A stretch of DNA of 64,000 nt, taken from positions 2,976,001-3,040,000 of the forward strand of contig JAOVFP010000009.1 in assembly GCA_025738555.1 (NCBI GenBank), in the 5' to 3' direction. Shown piece by piece: positions 32,788-44,588 of this stretch (positions are counted from its first letter, which is position 1; each line of letters begins with the position of its first letter). Source of the DNA: Cyathus striatus (taxonomy: Eukaryota > Basidiomycota > Agaricomycetes > Agaricales > Nidulariaceae). Under the pieces are notes generated by a model. That model was not told where the DNA came from. It saw nothing but the letters and a program-made list of their open reading frames with translations, and searched no databases. A program made the translations under genes and the position numbers.

Positions 32788-34200
32788 TATTCGCTCGCCC
32801 TCCATATATTGTATATAGTATTTTCAAACGTGTACATAGTTATCGGGCATTACTCACATTATAAACTTTCTTGATATTATATAACAGTAGTCATTTGCTT
32901 ACATTTGAGAGCACGCATGAAGAAAGAGAAGAGGGGATTAGAAATATTGATACGCCGGCTTTTAAAATAGAGTTATTTTTCGCTTTTATTAATTCATTTT
33001 ATTCAAACTTCTATATTAAATCTGTGCAGAAGCCGACCCATGAGTATAAGAGTTGGAATGAGTCCCGAGTTGCCAACTACAGTATTTTCTACGAAATACA
33101 TCACGACTAAGGGAAGAGTACAAGGGCTGGGACTGAGGCCCGTGTCGCCAGCTAAAGTATCATATTGATACAAACCAAGGGTACTAGGAAATATATCATA
33201 TGGCCTCGGTTCCCTGCACTTATTTAAAAAATTATTACATTTGCTTCACAGTAGCTATGAAGCTACTTGTTTAATGTTTTTTTATTATTATTATTTCCAT
33301 GACAAGGCCTGTTGTACGTCTCCTGTACACCTCGAACAGTGTTCCATTCACCAAGTCCGACGCATCACATGCCGGTGTATGCAACTGCTCCGAGAAAAAT
33401 CCAAATCAGGGTACATAGGCCGGTATCACTCAAATCCATAGCCCATAGCCTTACTAGAATGGGTCTCGTACCCCCCATATGAGAAACCGAGTGGTTGCAC
33501 GGTTTACATGTGCAAAACCGCATGGACAATGGCGTGGGAAATAGCCAAGGACTGTATCAATGCCATCACGCACTATTGATGCGCACCGCATAAAGAGCCG
33601 TTAACTCCGGGAATTCTTGTAACCGAGCGCATACTAATGCGAGCGTGCATTTTAGCACATGTACCAGGATAATACCAGCGCCGCAACGCTTGACGCACCT
33701 CTGAAACAAGGTGCGTCCATATGGCTTGCCATGTGGAAGGTTCTCCACCCTCGGGGGAACTCATGGACAGTCTTAGAAGTATCATGCGCGATCTATTTAC
33801 ATATACGATATACTATTTACAGTTACAAATACAATAGTTAGAATTTTAATATATAACTTAGGGATGGTAGAGTAGGGAGGACATGCACTGCCCGAGCTGT
33901 ACTTCCGTTCTCGAAGTGGAGTAACGTTCTGAAATCATTATCCGAAGTTTTATTAGAATTTGAAGTACCAAGTACTATTAAATTGAATTGAATATTGGTT
34001 ATCGAGTTTTTGAACTAGTACCACAATTGAAGTATTAAAATCAAGTCTTAGAAAGCAAACTATAGTCTTTAACTCGTTATATTTCATTATTGCAAACCAG
34101 ATACCCTTCGTACTAAATATAACTAACGTAATTACCTATTATATGTTGGTGGTGCTACTACTGACATAATATAGTACATTTAAAAGTTCGTCGTATCAAT
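32788..34200. other. Intergenic, no supported gene
   Basis: Overlapping short ORFs occur around 33560-33790 on both strands without recognisable motifs. The remainder is AT-rich with frequent stops. I see nothing that I can identify. Confidence 0.4.
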
Positions 34201-34440
34201 ATGCTAAATGAATCAATGCCCCCCTGCAAGCTCTCTACAGTGCTTGTATATCACATCACAAATCACAACCTCCTGTGCTCCCACCTCCATCACATACGCA
34301 AATCGACGGACAAGATATGTCCCTCCTGCCAACATGGCCCCGAGACCACTGATGACTTCTTCCTCCACTGCCAGACTTATAATACTGCTCGCCTCACCCT
34401 TGTGAACACTAGTCACCTTTCTTGTAGATAAAATAGGATT
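34201..34440 (+). mobile_element. Non-LTR retrotransposon zinc-knuckle fragment
   Basis: The frame KLSTVLVYHITNHNLLCSHL then ICPSCQHGPETTDDFFLHC matches the same C-terminal block seen in the minus-strand retrotransposon remnant at 17671-18580 (LSTLLGYLITNHNPLYHHL, CRPCHLRPETTDHFLFHC). The fragment stops about 30 bp short of the KDZ element end. Confidence 0.7.
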
Positions 34441-34463
34441 TAAAAAACCGATCTCACAGAGTG

Positions 34464-36150
34464 GTGTCAGCCAATTTATTCACCAATTAGCCTGAAAATA
34501 TGAGTGCCGCAATCATAAAATCCAGGCAAAATTGAGTGCCATTTTTATAAGGTGAATTGGGTGAATACTAAGTAGTGTGGTTGGTGAATATTAGGCAGTG
34601 ATCATTGGCACTCATTTGTTTATTGTTAGTGATTACTAGGGTATAATATTAGTATATTATTGGGGCACTCATATGTGATCATTTGGAGATTAATAGGCAG
34701 TGATTATTGACACTCATTTGTTCATAGTCAGTGATTAATAGGGTATAATATTAGTATATTGTGGGGGCACTCAAATGTGATCATTTGGAGATTAATAGGC
34801 AGTGAACATTAGCACTCATTTGTTTATAGTTAGTGATAACTAGGGTATAATATTAGTATATTACTGGGGCACTCAAATGTGATCATTTGGAGATTACTAG
34901 GCAGTGATCATTGGCACTCATTTGTTTATAGTTAGTGATAACTAGGGTATAATATTGGTATATTACTGGGGCACTCAAATGTGATCATTTGGAGATTAAT
35001 AGGCAGTGATTATTGGCACTCATTTGTTCATAGTTAGTGATTAATAGGGTATAATATTGGTATATTGTGGGGGCACTCAAATGTGATCATTTGGAGATTA
35101 CTAGGTATAATATTAGTATATTACTGGGGCACTCAAATGTGATCATTTGGAGATTACTAGGCAGTGATCATTGGCACTCATTTGTTTATAGCTAGTGATT
35201 ACTAGGTATAATATTGGTATATTGTGGGGGCACTCAAATGTGATCATTTGGAGATTAATAGGCAGTGATCATTGGCACTCATTTGTTTATAGTTAGTGAT
35301 AACTAGGGTATAATATTGGTATATTACTGGGGCACTCAAATGTGATCATTTGGAGATTAATAGGCAGTGATTATTGGCACTCATTTGTTCATAGTTAGTG
35401 ATTAATAGGGTATAATATTGGTATATTGTGGGGGCACTCAAATGTGATCATTTGGAGATTACTAGGTATAATATTAGTATATTACTGGGGCACTCAAATG
35501 TGATCATTTGGAGATTACTAGGCAGTGATCATTGGCACTCATTTGTTTATAGCTAGTGATTACTAGGGTATAATATTGGTATATTGTGGGGGCACTCAAA
35601 TGTGATCATTTGGAGATTAATAGGCAGTGATCATTGGCACTCATTTGTTTATAGTTAGTGATAACAAGGGTATAATATTGGTATATTATTAGGGCACTCA
35701 AATGTGATCATTTGGAGATCAATATGCAGTGATCATTGGCATTCATTTGTTTATAGTTATTGATTACTAAGGTATAATATTAGTGTATTATTGAGGCACT
35801 CAAATGTGATCATTTGGAGATTAATAGACAGTAATTATTGGCACTCATTTATTGATAGTTAGTGATTACTACAGTATAATATTAGTACAATATAGGGGCA
35901 CTCATCTGTTCATAGTTAGTGATTAATAGGGTATAATATTAGTGTAATATGGAGGCACTCAAATGTGATCATTTAGAGAATAATAGGCAGTAATTACTAC
36001 AGTATAATATTAGTATAGTATAGGTGCACTCAAATGTGATTATTTGGAGATTAATAGGGTATAATATTGGTATATTATGAGTGCACTCAACTGTGGTCAT
36101 TTGGAGATTAATAGGCAGTGATCATTGGCACTCATTGTGATGATAGTAAC
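34464..36150 (+). repeat. KDZ left terminal array, 102-bp units
   Basis: After the terminal segment (34464-34600), about 15 units follow. Their typical landmarks are GGCAGTGATCATTGGCACTC, GGGTATAATATTAGTATATT and CACTCAAATGTGATCATTTG. Each unit holds one or two TGATCA palindromes. Some units are internally deleted (for example near 35100 and 35460). The array has the look of a transposase-binding or end-recognition region. Confidence 0.9.
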
Positions 36151-36211
36151 ACTAAGACATTGTATATTACTGTGTACCTAGTGTTATATACATGTATATT
36201 AATACAGTATG

Positions 36212-39200
36212 CTAGTTGTTGTTATCATCCTCTACTTCCAATATTTCCATGAAATTATCTATATATTCCTCATCATCCTCATCATCCATAGCATATTCAT
36301 CACTGTCTTGCTCATTTATAAAATCTTCTTCATCAAAATCCTCCCAATCAGACTTGTCTGAAGGGTTAATAGTGATTGGTTGAATATATTTTGCAATCCA
36401 GTCAGGAGTGTATTTCTGTTTTTGGAAAGCAGGTATCCACCAATCTGCACAGTGCTGTGCTAGTCTCTTACATATTGATGCCTGTTTCAGAGCATATGCC
36501 TTTACTCCTTGTTTAATATCATCCTTGATACTACTGTCATACTCTCTTATGTTAATTAATCCAGTCCACCACTCAGACTTCCATTCTAAGTATTGAGTAA
36601 CTCTTCTCATCTCTTCTTTAAGAATGAGCACTTCCTCTGCCCATCTATCTCTTCTGGCATGACATTTTGCCCATTCAACTCTGAGACTTTCATCAAATTC
36701 ATTTTCATTGTTCTCAGTATTTGTAGATCCACGTGGTACTAGCCATATCCATGACATTTCAAATCGTCCATTACTTGTTGGATCATCTGGATCTTTTCCA
36801 GGTCCTCTGATATCCTCTTTCTTAAGTTCACGCAGATTTGTCTGCCAATCTCCATTTGGATCAAGTTTCTGTAAAGCAATATGTGCCATTCTATACTGAC
36901 TTGCACATATTTCAATCTGATTTTGAAATCCTTTATACTTTAATCTCATTCGTGTATTTCGTTCATTTCCTGTACCAGATGTATTTAGCCGCTTGAATAT
37001 CCATAATGTTGAGATTACACGACGTAGATGCCGTATCTCTGACAGTGCATCTTCAGCTTGTGCCTTACGTAACTTTAGTTCTGAATTTGCTACCTTTTTT
37101 ATTTCAGGTAATTTCTGCAAATTCACAGGAATTCTGGAGGGAAGATTTATTGGGAGTAATTCAGCTGTAACAGTATTTCCATATTCAGTTGCCACTTCTG
37201 GCATATAGATCAGTTGAACTTCTTGCCATTTTTGAATTCGTAGCTAGAGAAATACGTTTATCCTGAAGATCAGCTTGTTTCTTAGATGTTGGATTCTTTT
37301 TCATTTTAGAAACTTCAAGTTTAAGTTTTTGTCTAAATATATAAGTCAGTAATATGTGTTAAGTCATACTTTCAACTTACTGTTGTACTTCAAGCTCAAA
37401 TGCAAGGAGAACAAACTTTGTCATAGTTATTTTGTGTTTTGGAGGAATTCCCTTTTCAGTTTCTGCTGCTTCTTCATTAGTTAGTGCAAGTCTTACATCT
37501 TGCAGTCTGTTAGCTATCAGATTAAATATTATTAAATATTACTTATTATTAAATTATATTTATTAAACTTACTACACTCTATCTCATGATATGGATTTGG
37601 TCCAGTATGATTTTCATTCCATGCTTTAATTTGACATTCCCATTTGTCTGTCATGGCTGTTGAGAATGTTGCATTAAATTTCTCAAAAATTTCATTGTGC
37701 TTTTGACTCATTGATATAGCCTCATTAAACTGCCTAAGAAAAAGCGGTCTATAAAGTGTTAATCAGTAAGATAATAAAAACAAATAAAGAATACTAACAA
37801 AAGCCAAAAATCTTTTGAGAATTCCAGTCAATCCAATGATCATTTAGTACCTCATGGCGGGAAGCTGAACCCATCTCACGTGTGCTAGGCGAAGATGATT
37901 ACTACTAGACCATGTTGTTTCAACCTCTTCACCACATGTACAGCCAGCTCCTGGAAAATATTTTAAAGCAAAACTACTACGGCATGTGTTTCCATGTCCA
38001 TTTATATGCCAAGATGGAACTCCAATATCAATCTTTATATCTGGAGAAATTTTCATAGACTCAGGATACTCTTCTATTCTTTTTCTCAGATTTTTGGACC
38101 ACTGACATCCAATGTCATAAGTAATCATAATCCATGGAAGAACAACACTTGCAAGTGTTGAAAGTAAAATATAGTCAATATTACAGTATCTGTTCAATAA
38201 TGTAGTGATAGTCATATGAGTGGCAAAGCTTACTTACCGTTCACCTTTTTGCAAATCACCTGCTCCATTTCGGCGAATTAAGCTATGCCTTGAACAAATT
38301 ACAAGTGCTACTCCAGTGACTGAGTGACCTGGAGCTGAACGTATTCCAGCCTGAAGAATTGCATCATGTTCAGAATCACATGTATTAATCTTGTATGTGT
38401 GAATAAGTATTGCAATCAGGAAAGTGAGCATAAGTACAACAAACCTCTGGATTTTCCTTGTGAGTTTCAAGATGTGATTGATAACTCTTTTCTTCAACAT
38501 AAGGCCCCCATCCAGGCATAAGCTCTATATCATGAATACCACGATCTTTGCAGCTCAACTTAAAATTTGCATCAATAGCAAGATACATTATATATAGGAA
38601 TCTATAATTAATGTTATATTAGCAATTAAGATGCATTTGTAATAAAATTAGATATACTTCAATGAAAAATCTGTATTTTCCCAATTATCAGGAAGGTTTT
38701 TATTAGGATGTGGACATGCAGGGCATTCAACTGTCAAGTCTCCATTTTTGTACCCATAATTCCTTCAGTGAACTGACCTCTACCACCACGTTTACACATA
38801 AAGAGAACTCGCCACATTCTTACAACATGTCGAAATTCATTGTATCGATTCTGTATTTGTGATATGTTAATATATGTGTCTTATCTTGTTATCTTATTTA
38901 AATACTCACTATTTCATTCTCTAGTTTGCATTTGTCTGTTTTCCGGCATAGGGTATGATACCAGTCATATAAAGTTGTCTTTCCTTGCAATGTGAGTTCA
39001 TGAAAAGTTTCAAGACATTCAAATGTAAAAACTGTTTGAGGACGAATAAAACTAGCAGGGAACCACTGTGTACGCAATAGTTGAACATAGAGAGGAATTG
39101 TTTGTTTTCTGCAGTCACAGGAAGCAACTGAAACTGTGTGAATTCCAGTAATATCAACCACCACTAAGTTAACAATGACTTTAGCTGCACTTAAACAAGC

Positions 39201-40054
39201 AGCACCTCCATGTCCAAGCTGAATAACAAGTCCCAAGTTTTTCAGACAGTCCTTTTCAAAATATGAATCATTCCATTTCTAGATAATGAGTATAATAAGC
39301 AAATTGTAAAAGACTAAATAATATAAGTGTTAACCTACTTCTATTTGATGAAGGGGTAAATGAGCATGTTCCTGAACTATGCAGCTCTTGCAACGTAGTA
39401 AACCACCATTCAAACAATTTTTACATTTATAAACAGCCTTTTCTTTCTTACATGAATAGCATTCCTCTTGATCAGTATAATCTCCTTTGCCATTGTGGCG
39501 GAGGAGCTCATCTAGAAATTCATTTTGATATTGAACCCAATCCCTTAGTTTTGCCTGTGTAATTTTCAGATTGTGTATAATTTAATATTCAATGCACTTA
39601 CTGAAGATTTTTGATCTCGTTCACGAGTTTTAATTTTTTGATTACTAATATTTACATCTGAGATCAATTCTTCATTATTGTATGATTCAAATACTTGAGG
39701 CTCCTTCTGTGTACAATTTATAAGATTCTCTGTATCATTTGTAACCTTCTCTGTATCATTTGTAGTCATATTTGTTTTTACATGTGAATTTTCACTGCGC
39801 TGCCTCTGAGATTCCCTTTGTATTATGGTTTTGCCTTCATTACCCATAATTTTGTGTGAGGTAATTCGTGATGAACGATCCCGAGTCATTGATGGGCCTG
39901 ATCTCATTCCACCACTTCCACTAGCCACAGGTGCTTGAGATCGTGACACACGACGAAATTGAACAGTACTTTTAACAATTGATGAGCGTCGTGAGCGTTT
40001 CTGGACAGCAACTGGAGCTTCAGCTGTAGGAGAAACATTGCGCTTTGGAGGCAT
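36212..40054 (-). pseudogene. KDZ transposase (CxC2 head, RNase H-fold DDE core), two frameshifts
   Basis: The start is ATG at 40054 (MPPKRNVSP), with a basic, Ser-rich N-terminus. Exon 2 (about 39551-39345) has CYSCKKEKAVYKCKNC and CKSC...HLPLHQIE, the CxC2-type cysteine cluster. Later exons give AIDANFKLSCKDRG (first Asp), ITYDIGCQWSKNL (second Asp), WHINGHGNTC and CGEEVETTW (Glu), the core blocks of KDZ transposases. The C-terminal third is helical with an acidic tail (DEDDEEYIDN). At least eight short introns are visible. Two frame breaks are apparent: one base missing in the T5 run at 38745-38749 and a shift near 37241. As read, the protein would be inactive unless these are sequencing errors. 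Confidence 0.8.
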
Positions 40055-41359
40055 TTCATGCAGTAGGAAGCAAGGAAGCAATAGAAAGCTAGGATTAGCT
40101 AGCTTGAAGCAGTATTAATAAGTACATTGGCCTCATGGTTGTCCAAGTGTGGCACTCGTACAAATAACTTATGTCCATGACTCGATGCATGTGAATTCAT
40201 GTGTCATGCATGTTGAACACACTTCGGTCTCACCTCTACACTCCCTCTACCGTTACTTTACTCTCATCACGAACTCCACAAAGTAAGTAACGTATTCTTG
40301 AATACAATATGACGACTAATGTTACACATCATTCAACACACTGTGAGAGCATGCTGCACTACCGCTACAGGAATATTAGCATCGCAGCGATTCATATCAC
40401 ACATGTTTAACACGTACAGGTTAACTCGCACTGCATGATTGCCAAGCACCTCCCCACTTTAGTTAGTTTTTACTATTCATAGCGATTAAGCTCCCACACA
40501 GTGTCAACATGTACCATACTTACATCGCATGAATGCCCCTGCCCCCAGAATTAGCTCTACCATAAATAGCAGCCAATAATCCTCATGCTGTCAACGTGTA
40601 CCAAATGAAAGCTACGTGCTTCCATTCACTATGCCAATCCTACTCCCTCCATTCCCTTTCTCGTTACCCTTCCTTTCTTGCCACTGCTACTATCTTCTTC
40701 TTCTCCTTGTATCCTTTCCCCCTTTTCTACGTGTTATCGTGGCCATTCTTCTGGACCCCTACAAAGGTACGTTGTACTAACCATCACTCTATCCATTAAT
40801 CGACTCAGCAACTAGGACACCCACACATTCCTTTTGCTCTCTCCCAACGTCTCAAGCAGATAAGTATAACTCTTCCATCATTCCTCACTACATGTACTCA
40901 CATTGTTGCACCAGACAACTCCGAATCCTATGCGCAAACGAACACAGTGGAGGGTATCATTTCCACCACTAAATCGACTGTGACTACGACTACGAGCAGC
41001 CATGAACAAAGACCAACATCGAGCTCTAGCACATACATAAGATCAATATGGAGCCTTATCATCGATTGGATTGCCCACACATTATCGAACGAAAGCTATT
41101 GCAGTTTTATGTCCTAGCCACATCATGATAATATTCACCGTAGGTATGTTCTCTGTAATAACTACCATTCTATACTAACACATTCTGTTTTTTAATATCA
41201 GTACCAATGTATTTGTATCATTCAGAGACGACACGGCTCTCCATATTCAATGCTTCATATCAAACACAACAGTGTAAAGGATCACAGATATCAACTTTCT
41301 GTCACCTGGCAAGTACATGCATAACCCTTCCCCCTTCGCTTCATGATTCAATCTAACAC
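40055..41359. other. Upstream of the KDZ transposase, no gene seen
   Basis: This lies inside the KDZ element. The stretch 40600-40740 is pyrimidine-rich, and no recognisable coding exon or repeat family was found. It presumably includes the promoter of the minus-strand transposase gene. Confidence 0.35.
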
Positions 41360-42106
41360 TGTAGAGCAGGCGTCCCCACTGCACAGTGGAATCGACATCT
41401 AATGAGTTCTGCAGACGCGTTCTAAGTCACGTGACTTACTATGTAGAGGAACCTCAAATGCGTACACATCGTCACCTCATCCTTCACCTCCATCTGCAAC
41501 CAAACTCTCCCCAACGTCCGACAACATACCATGTTAACAACATATCCAAGCACTCAGATATGGATACACAAAGCTAGGGACTCAGGAACTCGCTCACAAA
41601 ACAGAACATCTCAACATCTGGTCTTTCTGTACCCACCAATTGCTACATTTTCTACTTCTCCTCATATCAAATTCTTTTCTCTTCACATTTTACATACAAA
41701 CCTCCCTTGATAGCTCTCCTTGAAACACTTGTTTAGTCTCTAAAATTTAGGAAATTTTATTCGCTCTTTTAAGTATATTTTCTCTACCCATTTTGCTGTA
41801 TAAACTGTGTATCTAGGTCTCTAATAATTCACTGAACTTCTCTCCTATTGTTCTGCCTCGGTCTCAGCTCTCGTTTCGTGCTTCGTCATCATCTCCTTCA
41901 TTCTCTTCTCTCTCTGCAAGTTCTACTCACTCAAACACACCCCAGAACTTTGTCTCGAAGTTCTGATCTTTGTTGCATCATCGTACCTCTCGTTTATGTT
42001 GCTCACATATTCTTTTTCAACCTTAGGACCTTAACACTGGACGGACATGCCAACGGCTCGCATTCCTTTGATCAGGAACCTTCAACCCCCTCTTCCCTAT
42101 TCAACA
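41360..42106 (+). mobile_element. Solo LTR nested in the KDZ element
   Basis: It starts TGTAGAGCAGGC and ends TTCAACA, about 747 bp. The 3' half (41750-42080) is the inverted match of 13720-14050. No retrotransposon internal region follows, and no clear target duplication is seen. Its position between the two KDZ genes shows it inserted after the element assembled. Confidence 0.65.
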
Positions 42107-42179
42107 CTTTGGATCTAGATTCTATGGTCAGTGGTTCGACTTTTTGCCATAACGTACATAGTCCCCTTCACTGATCCCT

Positions 42180-42353
42180 GTAAATGAACCAAGAAGCAGG
42201 GTACCAGGGGCTTAGACCCGTCATGTGCATATACCTGAGTCTTACCAGGATTCACTTCGCCAATCCTGGTAAAATGAACCAAGGAACAGGGTACCATGTG
42301 CTTAGACCCATTGTTTGCATATACCTGGGTCTTACCAGGGTTCGGAGTCGATT
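42180..42353 (+). repeat. Two tandem copies of an 89-bp unit
   Basis: Copies start at 42180 and 42269 and share AATGAACCAAG, CAGGGTACCA, GCTTAGACCC and TGCATATACCTG. They lie about 75 bp after the nested LTR and may belong to the retrotransposon's leftover leader region. Confidence 0.75.
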
Positions 42354-44588
42354 CCATTTCCGATATCAGAATACGTAGGCTTGTGAATTAGTTCTGATGA
42401 TATCCCTGCACAAATACCCCCCAATCATCTTGCAATCAATCATTGATTCGCTGATCTTCTCCTTGTTTAAGAATATTTTTTTTATTACCAATGTCTATTG
42501 CAGCGATCTTAAAACAAGGTAGTACTATACCCTTTAGATAAGAAATCATGTTATATTATATACTTAATAGAATTGACTTTTTGAATGAACTTTTAACTGC
42601 ATTTAAGAACATAATGTCGATGAATGGCTTTATTACTTACATAGTATTGATTGGTTCTTTCTAGAAAATGGAATTAGTACTGAAAACAGCTTGATAACAA
42701 CGATACAAATGATACATAGGTACTTTGAGAATCTGTAATGTAAAACAATGGTACTGCTTTACTTACTTATCTGAGTCTTATATGTAATGTAAGCTACTCT
42801 GCACAACAAACTCCCTGCTCGTTTTCCTAACATGCAAATATACATGCACTTCACATATATTTCCCCTTTGGAACAGATAGTGGACTACGTGAGGGAGCAA
42901 GCTGAGGGAGCAAGCCAAAAAGACCAATAACAGACTTCAACATAAGTGCATGCTGGTGTAAGTGGATCATTAAGAATGGCGGGGTGCATAATGATGTATC
43001 AACGTTGATTTTATTATGACGGCGTGATTCTTGTTAGGCATGGCTGATGATCTGAATTTTGAAAGTGCCGTAGACTCCAAAGGATTTACACTACCTTCTC
43101 ACATATGAATATTAGCAAGGAAGAGCGATATCTTTCCAAATTGGTGAGCCAAGTGTAGGACTGTACACCGTTACCGTACTGTACAGGTATACGGTAACCA
43201 TATATACGGACCCATAACCATCCTGTCGAAGGATTTTGGGAGGGTTGGTATGGTACAGTAACAGTTACGGCTCTGTCCGTATAGAGACTGTAAAATTATG
43301 GCCATATAACCGTCCTTTATGGTTATACGGTATATTTCTTAAATATTTCTTCAAAACAAATCAGTGTCAAGCAAATTTTAATCCGAACTTTATAAATGTA
43401 TGTCAGATTTCTACTAGGATTCAAGTAATATTTAAATTTTCACTATTTATGCAATACTCCTCCATTTGTGTAGCCTTGCATAATTACATAGGCCAACCAA
43501 ACACTCAGCCCAAGTGTCTGAACTCCCGTTCACTTAGATATAATTGTTATGTATATAGCACTACTTATCTATTATAGCATGATTTCTCGCCTCTATATTC
43601 TTTCTGTCTATTTCTTCATTCCTTTCGTTCACCCTTCTCTTACTTCTTTTCTATTCGAGTGTACTTACCTTGCATGTATTCATAGGAATACACCAACTTT
43701 GTCGTCACCTGCAGACCACAACAATAATCAGGTGAGTGCCTGACAGAGTGGTTATTATTTACGTGTGATATCCAATCTTATCAACTCATCTTACCCTCTC
43801 TCCATTCTCATACGTTCATAATCTGTATTCAAATAACGACGCCAATGCAGAAATAGATGTTGAAGACATATCCCTTCCTCCAATTCTGCAGCTGAAGTCA
43901 AATGGACGGAAACTCAAGATAGCATTACGTTCATGCACGATACCCAACCAATTGTCAATACACCACTCCTCTCCCTTTGTTCATATCTGTATTTCATCTT
44001 GTAATCGAATCACACGCATACAAGGTATCTGCAGTAATGGATGTTAAAGACACAACTCGTTCTCTTACCCCGCTGAAGTCAACAGTAATTAAATCAAGAC
44101 AAGCAGCTATAAAATATGCGAGGGAAGCTGCTTCTTAGGGTGACGTTTTATAAGTATGACAAGAGTGTCATTGGCATCATGTGGGTGCTGGATGGATAGG
44201 ATAAGGTTAAAGGAAGTGAAGTATGCAGTAGTATTGACTACTCATTCATTGTATAGACCACTACCAAGATGTACATAGTTAAACTTACAACAATGGTGTG
44301 TCACCGTTATCTTTCAATAACACAGATTTGTACACTATTACAAAGTTGTAGATACTCTAGTTCGGTTAGATTTCAGAACCGAGCACCACAGTACCCTGTC
44401 CAAGCATTAGTGTCCCCAACAGTCCACAAGATTGCATCGCTTGCCACGTATGCCACATATACTTGTTGGTCCAAAGCTGAGTATCATTTCGTACCCAAAC
44501 CTCAGACGTATTCACTACTCAACCGTGTCATTGTCACTCCTGTTCTCCTAACCACACTCCTCACACTCCTCAACTACTACACTAACAC
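42354..44588. other. KDZ interior with a palindrome-like repeat and possible small exons
   Basis: A stretch at 43165-43335 is built from repeated and inverted TACGGTA/TACCGTA-type words. Possible plus-strand exons occur at about 43683-43730, 43852-43925 and 44030-44137, bounded by GTGAGT and CAG sites (peptide pieces EIDVEDISLPPILQLKSNG and VKDTTRSLTPLKSTVIKSR). I could not assemble a convincing gene and do not recognise a family. Confidence 0.3.

Noticed and set aside
34600..36140. The 102-bp array considered as a CRISPR or centromeric satellite
   Set aside because: The units are full tandem repeats without unique spacers, and they have an inverted partner at 50455-52149 that bounds a transposase gene, so a transposon terminus explains them better.
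41360..42106. LTR at 41360 paired with the inverted LTR at 13696 as one element
   Set aside because: The two are in opposite orientation and 27 kb apart with unrelated content between them; retrotransposon LTRs must be direct repeats.
43165..43335. TACGGTA-rich segment considered as a regulatory array or replication origin
   Set aside because: The words are irregularly spaced and partly inverted, without a fixed unit; a decayed repeat is the simpler reading.
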